From: Geobacter sp. UBA2189 | GTDB lineage: Bacteria; Desulfobacterota; Desulfuromonadia; Geobacterales; Pseudopelobacteraceae | DNA length: 64,000 nt | Assembly: GCA_002328035.1 (NCBI GenBank) | Contig: DCVL01000018.1 | Coordinates: 1-64,000, forward strand | Direction: 5' to 3' | Part shown: piece after piece, positions 1-8,170 of the stretch | Layout: the number at the start of each line of letters is the position of its first letter | Numbering within the stretch: the stretch's first letter is position 1 | Notes under the pieces: model-generated | Database searches by the model: none | What the model was told of the DNA's origin: nothing | Seen by the model: only the letters and a program-made list of their open reading frames with translations | Translations under genes and position numbers: made by a program

Positions 1-563
1 GTATTGAGGATTATTGATCTGACATCACTGTCATAAGGGTCATCATGTCCGGGATAGACCAGTTCTATATTTCTCTGCGACAGTTTAATCAGGGTATCTA
101 CATAATCTCTGGTGTACCTGCCGCCGCTTGTGCGGATTCTGAGCTGTGTGTCTCCTGAAAAGAGCAGTTTTTGTGCTTGACAGTAAAATGAAACCGAATC
201 TGATGAGTGTCCGGGGGTGTGAAGAACATCCAGGTAATCGTCACCAGCCTTTAAAACCTGTCCATCCTTCAAGATTGCGTCAACTCCCGAGCCGGGTGCC
301 CATCCGTAGACCTTTGCGCCGTATTTACGGCGAAACAGATCAGCAGAGGCCGCATGGTCAAAATGATTGTGGGTTAAAAGAACCTGTTCAACCGGTACCT
401 TGCCGCATCCTGTATAAATCTGATCAATTTCAACCATTATGTAACCGTCAGTTCCAGGATCAATCAGGGTGTTGACTGCATCTATCTGATTGAAGTCTCC
501 CAAGAGAAGATACGAACGGCAGCTGTAGTTGTTCGGGTTTCTTTGTAACTGAATGACTCGCAT
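1..563 (-). CDS. Metallo-beta-lactamase-fold hydrolase (partial, 3' end outside window)
   Basis: The minus-strand frame is open from the window edge to an ATG at 561-563. It encodes a metallo-beta-lactamase-fold protein. The metal-binding motif HNHFDHAA is followed by HTPGHSSDS and then FSGD, the usual order of the first, second and third metal ligands, and YPGHDD supplies the last His. Such enzymes are usually Zn- or Fe-dependent hydrolases of the glyoxalase II / MBL superfamily, and the substrate cannot be told from the sequence. AGGA lies about 5 bases before ATG 563, which favours this start over an in-frame ATG at 575. The C-terminus lies beyond base 1. It reads in the same direction as the following chemotaxis genes but shows no functional link to them. 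Confidence 0.85.
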   Translation of the reverse strand, partial: MRVIQLQRNPNNYSCRSYLLLGDFNQIDAVNTLIDPGTDGYIMVEIDQIYTGCGKVPVEQVLLTHNHFDHAASADLFRRKYGAKVYGWAPGSGVDAILKDGQVLKAGDDYLDVLHTPGHSSDSVSFYCQAQKLLFSGDTQLRIRTSGGRYTRDYVDTLIKLSQRNIELVYPGHDDPYDSDVRSIILN

Positions 564-635
564 TAGGTTCCTCATTAGGACTATATCAAAGCTTTTGAGG
601 AGTGCAAGCTGGGGTGGGATATATTTTTTAAGGTG

Positions 636-1244
636 TCAGCCGATTTTTCTGAAAAGCTGGGCGTCAGGAGCTACCTGTTCAAATAAATGGCTGATTTCAA
701 TAGGGATCTTTTGTGTGTTTTCCGTTGCAAAGTAACCGCCAGGAGCCAGGGCATGGTGATACATCTTGAGGACTTTAATCCGTTGTTCGTAAGAAAAGTG
801 AAGAAGTACATTTTTGCACACTATCAGGCTGTAATCAGAACCAACTGGTTGTAGTTGCAGGAGGTCGTTGTATTTGAAGAAAACCCTGCTTCTTACCCTG
901 CTGATTACCCTGTGGTATCCGGGCTTTTCTGGAACTTCTTCAAAATACTTTGCAAAGATATCCGCTGGGATCCTCTGTAACTCTTCGGTCTTATACTCTC
1001 CTGCGGTAACAATATCGCCGAAGTTGTTTTCGCTGTCGTAATCTGTGGCATCCAGATACAGGGTGTTAAAACCCATATCTCCCATACGTTCGGCAAAAAG
1101 TATTGCCAGTGTGTATGGTTCCTGCCCCAAAGCACAGCCCGCATCCCAGACTTTTATCCGAAGGCGTCCAAGGGCAAGTTTTAATGTATGTTCAACAGCG
1201 TATTCAAGAACAGGCAGGTCTCGAAAGAAGAAGGTAAAGGCCAT
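636..1244 (-). CDS. CheR-type methyltransferase, lacking the N-terminal domain
   Basis: This 202-residue protein matches the SAM-binding C-terminal domain of CheR, the methyltransferase that modifies glutamates of chemoreceptors. Visible features are the FFRD entry motif near residue 6, the AGCALGQEPYTLA segment at the place of the CheR SAM-binding loop, and the late VCKNVLLHF segment. Full CheR proteins are about 270 residues and start with an alpha-helical receptor-substrate domain. That domain is absent here: upstream of ATG 1244 the frame meets a stop after about 10 codons, and no ribosome-binding site is obvious. It lies just downstream of cheA on the same strand. It may be a naturally short CheR-like enzyme or a 5'-truncated gene. 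Confidence 0.75.
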   Translation of the reverse strand: MAFTFFFRDLPVLEYAVEHTLKLALGRLRIKVWDAGCALGQEPYTLAILFAERMGDMGFNTLYLDATDYDSENNFGDIVTAGEYKTEELQRIPADIFAKYFEEVPEKPGYHRVISRVRSRVFFKYNDLLQLQPVGSDYSLIVCKNVLLHFSYEQRIKVLKMYHHALAPGGYFATENTQKIPIEISHLFEQVAPDAQLFRKIG

Positions 1245-1314
1245 ATTAGTCCAGTTTAGGGTTAAGGTTGGAGTTTATTGGTAAAACTTGAACTCAATCT
1301 GAAGTTGCTTATGT

Positions 1315-3438
1315 TTATCCAAACTGTTCCTGTTCAGTCAAGGCTACAGACTGTACCAAAAGACCAGGATCCAGAATAAGCGCCACGGTGCCGTCTCCAA
1401 GAATGGTTGCTCCGGATATCCCCCTTACATCACGGTACAGACGTCCAAGAGTTTTGATGACAGTCTGATGCTCGCCTACCACATCATCAACTACAAAACC
1501 GATTCTCTTGCCTCCTACGGCAAGGATAACGACTTGTTCTATATCAGGCTGATTGGCTGTAATCTCAAATTCGTCACGGAGATTGATATAGGGGGTAAGC
1601 TCACCTCTTACATGTGCCAGATGACGACCGTGGGCAGCCTGAATATCTGCTCGGGTAAGCTCGATACATTCTTCGACCATACTTAGTGGAAGCACAAAGA
1701 AGTTATGATCTATCCTTACAAGCAGTGTTTCGATAATTGCCAGAGTTAGAGGTATCTTAAGTGTGATAACAGAACCTGTACCCTGTTCGCTGGAAATATC
1801 GATTGTTCCCCGAAGCGCTTCAATGGCTTTTTTAACAACATCCATTCCTACACCACGTCCTGAAACACTTGTAACCTTCTGTGCGGTAGAAAAACCAGGG
1901 GAAAAGATCAGATTGAATGTTTCCTTGTCACCAAGTTCCGTATTGTTTGTAATCAATCCACGTTCGATTGCCTTGGCTCTTATTCTTTCCTTGTCAAGAC
2001 CTGCACCATCATCCCTGATGGTTACAAGCACACTGTCACCGGAGTGTTCTGCTCCCAGGTGTACAATACCTTTTGAAGGTTTGCCAGCCGCCTTGCGTAT
2101 ATCCGGCATCTCTATGCCATGATCTATACTATTCCGGATCAGGTGAACCAGAGGATCGTTAAGCTTTTCAATAACAGTTTTATCCAGCTCTGTTTCGGCA
2201 CCGCTGGTTTCAAGGTCAATCTCTTTGCCAAGTTCTGCAGAGAGGTCTCGCACAAGGCGCTTGAATTTACTGAATGTGGAGCCGATAGGCAGCATTCGCA
2301 TGTTAAGGGTGGTGTCACGCAGTTCAGAGATAAGTCGTTCAACCTCTTCTGCTACAGCTATTATCTCGTTATCATTTCTGTTGCCGGCTATCTGTGTTAG
2401 ATGAGCCTGTACAGTTACTAATTCGCCTACAAGGTTTACCAGATGGTCAAGTCGCTCAGCCGGAACCCTTATGGAAAGGGCTGCTTCGGCTGCCGGAGTT
2501 GTGGTTCTTTCCTGTCGGATCTGTCTGATCTGCTGCTGTTCTGCCAAGGCTGACTGAACCTTTGAGGCAGGGACTATACCCTGTTCAACAAGGATCTCTC
2601 CAAATCGTTTTTGCATTGATACGATCTTATGCATCTCAACAGGCGAGAGATCTCCACGTTCTACAAGGATATCCCCAAGTTTTTTATAATCCAGATTGTC
2701 ATCCGGAGCACTTCCATCGTCAATGAGGCTGATGTTTAGTTCGCAGTCATCTTCAACAAAGATGAATACATCCTTGATTGCTTCAATTCCTCTTGTTGTG
2801 GAGAGCACGATATCCCAGTAGAAAAAGCAGTGTTCAGGTACAAGCAGTTCAAGTGCAGGTACAGCATCAAGGTGCGCCACCACCTCGCAGGAACCAAGCT
2901 CTCTCAGTTCGTTTAAGAGGCTTACTGGATTGGTACCCCCCATCATGATTTCGGGAATTGGCTTGAAGCGGATCCTGTAGGATCTCTTGTCAACTTCATT
3001 TCGTTTGTCTGCTGTTGATATTTCCGTCGGGATTGTTTTTATTGGTGCAACCTGAGGCTGTAACTCCTGTAGACCTGAAATTATACGCTGTCCGTTTGCT
3101 TCATCTGCAGGAGGTCCGCCGGCAGATGCCTCAAGCATTGAGGTTATCTGGTCTCTTGCCTGTAGTGTAAGGTCAAGAAGGCATCGTGTAACCTGCATCT
3201 TGCCGTTACGCACCTGATCAAATACCGTCTCTACCTCATGCGTAAAATGGGCTATGTCGTCAAAACCGAACATTGCGCCCGACCCTTTTATGGTGTGCAT
3301 GGCTCGGAATACACGGTTTATCAGGTCATTATCCTGTGGATTTTCTTCCAGCTCAAGGAGAGAGGTCTCCAGTTCTGACAACAGTTCTGTAGCCTCTTCA
3401 CGGTATGTTGCAATCATCTGTTCTTGTGGTGTGGACAT
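1315..3438 (-). CDS. cheA: Chemotaxis histidine kinase CheA
   Basis: This is a 707-residue CheA kinase, which autophosphorylates and passes phosphate to CheY-type regulators. It has an N-terminal HPt domain with the phospho-accepting His48 in the motif MHTIKGSG and a CheA P2-like region around residues 160-245. A short KKLGDILVERGD / FGEILVEQG internal repeat follows at about 250-310. The dimerisation segment (RLDHLVNLVGELV) comes next, then an HATPase domain with the NSIDHGIE N-box and SGRGVGMD G-box, and a C-terminal CheW-like domain. ATG 3438 is chosen over a TTG at 3456 because GGAG sits 5 bases upstream of it. No separate cheW or cheB is visible in the cluster. A G-rich/C-rich inverted repeat lies just before the start. 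Confidence 0.93.
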   Translation of the reverse strand: MSTPQEQMIATYREEATELLSELETSLLELEENPQDNDLINRVFRAMHTIKGSGAMFGFDDIAHFTHEVETVFDQVRNGKMQVTRCLLDLTLQARDQITSMLEASAGGPPADEANGQRIISGLQELQPQVAPIKTIPTEISTADKRNEVDKRSYRIRFKPIPEIMMGGTNPVSLLNELRELGSCEVVAHLDAVPALELLVPEHCFFYWDIVLSTTRGIEAIKDVFIFVEDDCELNISLIDDGSAPDDNLDYKKLGDILVERGDLSPVEMHKIVSMQKRFGEILVEQGIVPASKVQSALAEQQQIRQIRQERTTTPAAEAALSIRVPAERLDHLVNLVGELVTVQAHLTQIAGNRNDNEIIAVAEEVERLISELRDTTLNMRMLPIGSTFSKFKRLVRDLSAELGKEIDLETSGAETELDKTVIEKLNDPLVHLIRNSIDHGIEMPDIRKAAGKPSKGIVHLGAEHSGDSVLVTIRDDGAGLDKERIRAKAIERGLITNNTELGDKETFNLIFSPGFSTAQKVTSVSGRGVGMDVVKKAIEALRGTIDISSEQGTGSVITLKIPLTLAIIETLLVRIDHNFFVLPLSMVEECIELTRADIQAAHGRHLAHVRGELTPYINLRDEFEITANQPDIEQVVILAVGGKRIGFVVDDVVGEHQTVIKTLGRLYRDVRGISGATILGDGTVALILDPGLLVQSVALTEQEQFG

Positions 3439-3449
3439 ATTAACTCCGA

Positions 3450-3520
3450 GGGGCAAGGGGCAGGGGGCAAGGGTGAAAAGCTTTTGATTTTTCCTGACCC
3501 TTGACCCTTGACCCTAACCT
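3450..3520 (-). repeat. Imperfect G-rich/C-rich inverted repeat between cheY and cheA
   Basis: The tract at 3450-3474 (units GGGGCAAGG / CAGGGGG) is roughly complementary to the CCCTTGA repeats at 3497-3514, with an AAAAGCTTTT palindrome in the loop. On the transcribed strand it would fold into a long imperfect hairpin. The distal arm ends close to the cheA ribosome-binding site, and the repeat overlaps the stop codon of cheY. It could modulate cheA translation, or it may be a copy of a dispersed genomic repeat. Which of these holds cannot be told from one copy. Confidence 0.55.
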
Positions 3521-3879
3521 AGGACTTTTTTTACAACAGCAATCAGCTGCTCAGGTTTAAAAGGTTTTACTATCCAGCCGGTAGCTCCTGCTGACTTTCC
3601 TTCTGCCTTTCGTGAATCCTGGGATTCTGTTGTAAGCATTACTATTGGGATAAATTTATTGATGGTGCTTGCTCTTACACCCTTAATAAGGCCAATACCA
3701 TCAAGGTTTGGCATGTTAAGGTCGGTAATGAGCATATCCACCTTTTGGCTGCCAAGCTTTGTAAGAGCATCCTTGCCATCTACAGCTTCTACTACATCAT
3801 ATCCATTTTGCTTAAGGGTAAAGCTGACCATCTGCCTTACGCTTGCCGAGTCATCGGCAGTCATAATCAATTTTGCCAT
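3514..3879 (-). CDS. CheY-like single-domain response regulator
   Basis: This 121-residue protein is a stand-alone receiver domain. The acidic pair is in TADDSASVR, the phospho-acceptor Asp in LITDLNMPNLDG near residue 54, the Thr switch residue in MLTTES, and the conserved Lys in VKPFKPEQL. It is the expected phosphorylation partner of CheA encoded just downstream. The ATG at 3879 lies directly after the STAS gene, whose last base is 3881, so the two are co-transcribed and probably translationally linked. Its output (motor binding or another target) is not evident, since no flagellar genes are in the window. Confidence 0.92.
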   Translation of the reverse strand: MAKLIMTADDSASVRQMVSFTLKQNGYDVVEAVDGKDALTKLGSQKVDMLITDLNMPNLDGIGLIKGVRASTINKFIPIVMLTTESQDSRKAEGKSAGATGWIVKPFKPEQLIAVVKKVLG

Positions 3880-3880
3880 T

Positions 3881-4240
3881 TTAGTTTATCCCTCCACACC
3901 AGAGACATGGTAAATCTGCGTTATGTTTACAGGTTATTTGCCTTTGAAGCCCTACGGCAGATATTGCTGATTTAACTGCCTCAGATATGCAGCCTGTAAA
4001 ATTGAATTGTCTTTTTGCATCAAGGTTGGTTCGGCATGCCGAGCAGATCAGCTGCATTCCTGCCAGATCAATTTCGTCAACCGCTGAGATATCAAGTTGG
4101 ATGTTTTCCATCTTGTTGCAATTTCCTAGAAGATTTGTTTGCAGTTCGGCAGCATTTTCAATTGTAAGTTTGCCTGCTATTGTTATCTTGAGCGATGTAC
4201 CATTGCCCGCTACGGTATTCGAAATATTGAGTTCAGACAT
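3881..4240 (-). CDS. STAS-domain protein (anti-anti-sigma-like)
   Basis: This 119-residue protein has the STAS fold pattern: an N-terminal beta segment (SLKITIAGKLTIENAAEL), then LDISAVDEIDLAGMQLICSA in place of the loop that carries the phosphorylatable Ser in SpoIIAA-type proteins. Here the usual DSSG is replaced by EIDLAG, so the phospho-Ser is not conserved. The C-terminal end is Cys/His-containing (CKHNADLPCLWCGG). STAS proteins of this kind often occur in chemosensory operons next to soluble MCP-like proteins and CheA. Its partner here is unknown, although the neighbouring degenerate MCP-like protein is a candidate. Confidence 0.8.
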   Translation of the reverse strand: MSELNISNTVAGNGTSLKITIAGKLTIENAAELQTNLLGNCNKMENIQLDISAVDEIDLAGMQLICSACRTNLDAKRQFNFTGCISEAVKSAISAVGLQRQITCKHNADLPCLWCGGIN

Positions 4241-4261
4241 AAAAACCCCTGTCTTCTGCTT

Positions 4262-6058
4262 TTAAAACAGATCTACATTGTCTCCGAATTCGGATACAGT
4301 TCCACTGTTTTCCTGTCGTTTTTGCAGTGATAGTTTAAGCCCGTGACGGGCTGCCATCATTTCGTGTATTATACGTTCACTTTCCATTGTGTAACGATGT
4401 TCCATATCCTTAAGATTATTACGGAATTCGTTTGATGCCGGTACCAGACTGCGAGCCTCAGTGTAGATCTCTTCAAGAAAATCCACCGTTTTTGAAGTCA
4501 GTTTTTGTATCTCTTCGTGTACATGAATCCCTGATGTGATCTTGTTGATGTCGTCAGACAGGGACTCAGCCGAGTTTGCAAGAGTAGAAAGCTGCTGTAA
4601 GAGAGAACTGTTAATAGCTGATAAAGCGTTTATGATCCGCTGGGTCTCCTCTTCCATCTCTTCGACCTGATTGTGCTCTCCTTCACCTGATGTTAAAAAC
4701 TGCTGATCTGTCATATTTGCCGTAATAGCATTAATGGACTTCAGGGTTGTTGAAACTGCTTCAGTCTGGGTTACAGCATCTAGGGAAAGACGTTTTATAG
4801 CCTCGGCCAGTACTCCCAGCGCAGCGCCTTGGGTGCCGGTGTGAGCAGCCTTTATCTGAGCGTTTAGCGCAATAAGATCTATCTCTGAGCCTACCGCCTC
4901 TATGTCACTCACAAATCCGCCTATCTCAGACATGGTTCCGGTCACCTTTTGCATGGCGGATGCCAATTGCTGGTCTGCTTTGCCGCATCTCTGAATGATC
5001 TGGGTGACCTGATACATCTCTTTTTCCATAGTATCCAGCAGTGAAGTTTCAGTTGAGCCGGAATTACCCATTAGAGCCTGTTGAAGTTCAAAGCTTATCT
5101 GAGCCTGTTTTGAACCTATATCCTGCAGGCTTTCAAGAATCGCATTGGTGGCTTTGGTCATCTGATCCGCTGCGTGTCTCATCTGGGCAGTCTGCAGTTC
5201 ACAGATATCTCCGGTTTCAGCCACAAATGACTGACAGTTATCATCCGTCTTCTGCTCTGTGCTTATTCTGTGGTTCTGAAGCTTTTCAAGCGCTTCAATT
5301 ACATGTTCAATCTGCTGACGGGTAATATCGTGGAACTGCATTGAAGAAACCACTGTTCCAATATCAGCTACAATCTGTTCAGAGATCAGACCCACCTGAT
5401 TGCCGGTTTCCGAACATGAACTGTTAAGGCTGGAGAGGGTTTCAAGATTTCCTCCCACTGCAGTAAGGATATTGGCGGCGTCAGTATACTGGTGAGCCTC
5501 CGTATTGCGAACCATATCAAGATTCTGGGATATCAACTGAGAAAGGGAAAGACGCTGGCTCATGATCCCTGATGATTTTTCATTAACAGCCTGTGACAGC
5601 TTTTCAACATCCATTGCCAGAGTTGTGAATCCTGCTCCCAGTTCACCCAGACGGGCTGATTCTATCTTGGTTGATATCGAAAGCATCCTTAGTGCCTTGT
5701 CCATCTTCTGAAAACCTTCAAGCGGCCTGACAACATTATCAAGTTGAACCATTATCTGCTCAAGCGTAAGGCAGCTTTCTACACCTTGATTTTTCACCTG
5801 TACGAGATACTCGTTCATATCAGTAAAAAGCTGGCGCAACTGTTCCTCAAGTACCGAACTTTCCGGGCCTGCTACCAGTTCAACCAGATTGCGTGCAGTT
5901 GCGGAGATATCCGTTGAGCGGATTGAAAAATCCTGCAACTTTTCACCAAGTTCAAGAAACTGGTCTTCGGTGCTGCCGGCAAGGCTGCGTAAAATATCCA
6001 AAACAGTGGGAAGTTGAGCTTGCCATTTCTGAATATTGGCGCAAAATTTGGTGGTCAT
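4262..6058 (-). CDS. Soluble, degenerate methyl-accepting chemotaxis-like protein
   Basis: This 598-residue, largely alpha-helical coiled-coil protein has no predicted transmembrane segment or periplasmic sensor. A segment near residue 390 (SEIDLIALNAQIKAAHTG, then LAEAIKRLS) aligns with the MCP signalling hairpin, whose usual form is NLLALNAAIEAARAGE followed by EVRKLA. Several normally invariant residues differ: Q for A, K for E and H for R. An upstream stretch with MQFHDITRQQIEHV resembles CheZ/MCP-like helical bundles. It lies between STAS/CheY/CheA and a receiver protein and is very probably the receptor-like partner of this CheA. Whether it still binds CheA is uncertain. Confidence 0.75.
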   Translation of the reverse strand: MTTKFCANIQKWQAQLPTVLDILRSLAGSTEDQFLELGEKLQDFSIRSTDISATARNLVELVAGPESSVLEEQLRQLFTDMNEYLVQVKNQGVESCLTLEQIMVQLDNVVRPLEGFQKMDKALRMLSISTKIESARLGELGAGFTTLAMDVEKLSQAVNEKSSGIMSQRLSLSQLISQNLDMVRNTEAHQYTDAANILTAVGGNLETLSSLNSSCSETGNQVGLISEQIVADIGTVVSSMQFHDITRQQIEHVIEALEKLQNHRISTEQKTDDNCQSFVAETGDICELQTAQMRHAADQMTKATNAILESLQDIGSKQAQISFELQQALMGNSGSTETSLLDTMEKEMYQVTQIIQRCGKADQQLASAMQKVTGTMSEIGGFVSDIEAVGSEIDLIALNAQIKAAHTGTQGAALGVLAEAIKRLSLDAVTQTEAVSTTLKSINAITANMTDQQFLTSGEGEHNQVEEMEEETQRIINALSAINSSLLQQLSTLANSAESLSDDINKITSGIHVHEEIQKLTSKTVDFLEEIYTEARSLVPASNEFRNNLKDMEHRYTMESERIIHEMMAARHGLKLSLQKRQENSGTVSEFGDNVDLF

Positions 6059-6087
6059 CTGGCCTTGTTCCTTTCGCAGGCAGTGAT

Positions 6088-6486
6088 CTACTGGATTAAG
6101 CTCAGGAGACGGAGCTCTTTGAAGAGTTTCTGCTTGCTGATAGGTTTTACCAGATAGGCAGTTGCTCCATCCTGATAGAAGGTGCCAAAGACAGTTTTGG
6201 GATCATCAAGCGCTGTTGTCATAATAATCCTGACTTCAAGATTGGGGGGGATAGCAAGTTCCTTTTCAATGTTTCTTATCTGTCTTAAAGCCTCGCGTCC
6301 ATCCATCTTTGGCATCATTATATCCATACAGATTAAGTGGAATGGGGCCTTAGCTTCGTGTGAAAGCTTGAAAGCTGTTACCGCCTCTTCACCATCAACA
6401 GCTACCTCAATATCAAAATTTTGCTTCAGTAATTCACGCAATATTCTGCGGGAAACAAAATCATCTTCAACTATAAGCGCTCTCAC
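6088..6486 (-). CDS. Single-domain response regulator
   Basis: This is a 132-residue receiver domain. The acidic pair is in LIVEDDFVS, the phospho-acceptor Asp in LICMDIMMPKMDG near residue 54, the switch Thr in IIMTTAL and the Lys in LVKPISKQ. There is no output domain. Its ATG overlaps the end of the upstream haem-protein gene by four bases (ATGA), so it is translationally coupled. It gives the cluster a second receiver besides the CheY next to cheA, which suggests branched phosphotransfer or a phosphate sink. Confidence 0.9.
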   Translation of the reverse strand: MRALIVEDDFVSRRILRELLKQNFDIEVAVDGEEAVTAFKLSHEAKAPFHLICMDIMMPKMDGREALRQIRNIEKELAIPPNLEVRIIMTTALDDPKTVFGTFYQDGATAYLVKPISKQKLFKELRLLSLIQ

Positions 6487-6962
6487 TGTTTGGCTCCTTT
6501 AGGCTGAAAATCGGCTATGCCTGAAAAAACATAGTCACGACCGGCAACCTCTTTCTGGTGGCATTCAAAACAGTTTTTAACAGGGTCAAGTCCGCTTGCT
6601 TTTCCTTTTGCAGTGTATCCAGCATAAAGCCATCCGCCGGTCTGTTTTTGTGTTTTATCTTTTTTCATCAATACTATCATGTTTTTGGAACCATCATTGC
6701 TGCTGTCGCTGGCATTTATATTAAAATGTTCAACAATAACCTGGCTGCCTTCAGGGAACCTGTTTCCAGCTTTATAACCCTTGATAGCCTTTGGATCGGC
6801 ATAGATATAGTGAATGCCGTAGAAAAGTGACTTTTTGTCATTTACGACTTTTCTGACGCTTTTTTCCCACTTCTGATATTTGGGCAACGACGGAGCCTTT
6901 GCAGCAAATGCTAACGAAGCTATTAAAATTAATAATGTAATAATGACTATTGTCTTTCTCAT
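6483..6962 (-). CDS. Secreted cytochrome P460-like c-type haem protein
   Basis: This 159-residue protein has an N-terminal signal peptide (residues 1-20, ending SLAFA) and a single c-type haem-binding motif CFECH near residue 135. The layout, with KYQKW near the start, GNRFPEGSQVIVEHF in the middle and GGWLYAGY before the haem site, resembles the cytochrome P460 family. It should be exported and carry one covalently bound haem. As the first gene of the chemosensory operon (overlapping the receiver gene by 4 bp), it could be a redox or gas sensor or an electron carrier feeding the pathway. That role is inference from position only. A good promoter lies upstream at 6989-7016. Confidence 0.78.
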   Translation of the reverse strand: MRKTIVIITLLILIASLAFAAKAPSLPKYQKWEKSVRKVVNDKKSLFYGIHYIYADPKAIKGYKAGNRFPEGSQVIVEHFNINASDSSNDGSKNMIVLMKKDKTQKQTGGWLYAGYTAKGKASGLDPVKNCFECHQKEVAGRDYVFSGIADFQPKGAKQ

Positions 6963-6988
6963 CTAATTTGAGTCTCCTCTGATTTTGA

Positions 6989-7016
6989 AGTATAGCAGTT
7001 GTTTTATTTTTGTCAC
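6989..7016 (-). promoter_or_regulatory. Sigma-70-like promoter for the chemosensory operon
   Basis: On the minus strand GTGACA (7011-7016) and TATACT (6989-6994) are separated by 16 bases and sit about 27 bases upstream of the haem-protein ATG. An AGAGGAG ribosome-binding site follows. This fits a vegetative promoter driving the genes from 6962 down to about 636. Confidence 0.55.
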
Positions 7017-7054
7017 GCCAGACAGAGATCTTTTTTGATTTTTTATAAACCTGC

Positions 7055-8164
7055 TTAGATTGAGCTGTTGGCAGGGAGATATATTGTGAAGGTTGTTCCG
7101 GATCCAGGTTTACTTGTAACTGTGATAGTACCATTGTGCTGTTGAACGATTCCATAGACCATTGATAAACCTAGTCCGCTGCCCTTGCCAATCTCTTTGG
7201 TTGTGAAGAAGGGATCAAAAATTTTGGATTGATGTTCTTCCGGTATTCCGCAGCCGTTATCAGTTACTTCTATACGTACATATGGTTCCAGTGATAGTTG
7301 AAGTGAAGAAGCCATTTTATTGTCGATCAAGGCGTTGGTCATAGATATCTTTAAACTGCCCCCCTCAGGCATTGCATCACGGGCATTTATTGACAGGTTC
7401 ATAAGCATCTGTTCAATCATGTTACGGTTGACGGTTACAGGTAAAGTTTCTTTGTCAGAGATTAGTTCAAGCGTTATGTTATCCCCAATGATTCTGTTGA
7501 TAAATTTTTCAAAATTACGAATAAGTTCTGATAAGTCTTCTTTTAATACGATGTTCTCCTGCTTTCTGCTGAAGGTAAGCAGGCTTTGTGTGAGATCGCT
7601 TGCCCTGTTTACAGCATCAATTATCATCTGGAGGCTTTCATGGTTAGGGTTATCCGGAGGAGTATCCATAAGAAGCATAGTGCTGTAACCCTTTATTATA
7701 GTCATGATGTTGTTAAAATCATGGGCTACGCCTCCAGCAAGAACACCTATTGCCTCCAGCTTGTGTGAATGTCTCAAGCGTTCTTCAGCTTTTTTGATTC
7801 GGAGCATTACCTTAATGTGTGCTACCAGTTCATGGCTTGATATAGGTTTCTGCAAAAAGGCATCGGCTCCCATCTCCAGGGCTTTTACCCTGTCTTTTGA
7901 TGCTACGCTTGCCGCAGTTATTATTATTACGGGGATAAAGGCAGTTACAGGATCCTTCTTTAGATGCCGTATTGTCTCAAAACCATCCATTACGGGCATC
8001 TGTAAATCGAGCAGGATTGTGTCAGGCTGAAATATGCGGGCAAGTTCTATCCCTGCAGTTCCTGAATCTGCTGTTTCAAACTGGGCATCCGGCAGATGTT
8101 CTTCAAGTATTCGTTTTACAATCACCAGATTTAGAGCTGAATCATCAATGGCAAGGATCTTCAT
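7055..8164 (-). CDS. Receiver-histidine kinase hybrid (REC-HisKA-HATPase)
   Basis: This is a 369-residue soluble hybrid kinase. The N-terminal receiver has its phospho-Asp at residue 53 (LLDLQMPVMDG) and Lys in LQKPIS. A dimerisation domain follows with the phospho-His in GGVAHDFNNIM near residue 150, the form seen in NtrB-like kinases. The catalytic domain has the N-box LSINARDA, the G1 box DNGCGIP and the G2 box GKGSGLGLSM. No membrane segment is seen, so input probably comes by phosphotransfer or protein contact. It is the second gene of a pair, 6 bases after another REC-kinase gene, and both are likely co-transcribed. Confidence 0.92.
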   Translation of the reverse strand: MKILAIDDSALNLVIVKRILEEHLPDAQFETADSGTAGIELARIFQPDTILLDLQMPVMDGFETIRHLKKDPVTAFIPVIIITAASVASKDRVKALEMGADAFLQKPISSHELVAHIKVMLRIKKAEERLRHSHKLEAIGVLAGGVAHDFNNIMTIIKGYSTMLLMDTPPDNPNHESLQMIIDAVNRASDLTQSLLTFSRKQENIVLKEDLSELIRNFEKFINRIIGDNITLELISDKETLPVTVNRNMIEQMLMNLSINARDAMPEGGSLKISMTNALIDNKMASSLQLSLEPYVRIEVTDNGCGIPEEHQSKIFDPFFTTKEIGKGSGLGLSMVYGIVQQHNGTITVTSKPGSGTTFTIYLPANSSI

Positions 8165-8170
8165 CTGTTT

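Noticed and set aside
4262..6058. Annotating this protein as a standard transmembrane chemoreceptor
   Set aside because: There is no membrane segment or sensor domain, and the signalling tip differs from the conserved sequence.
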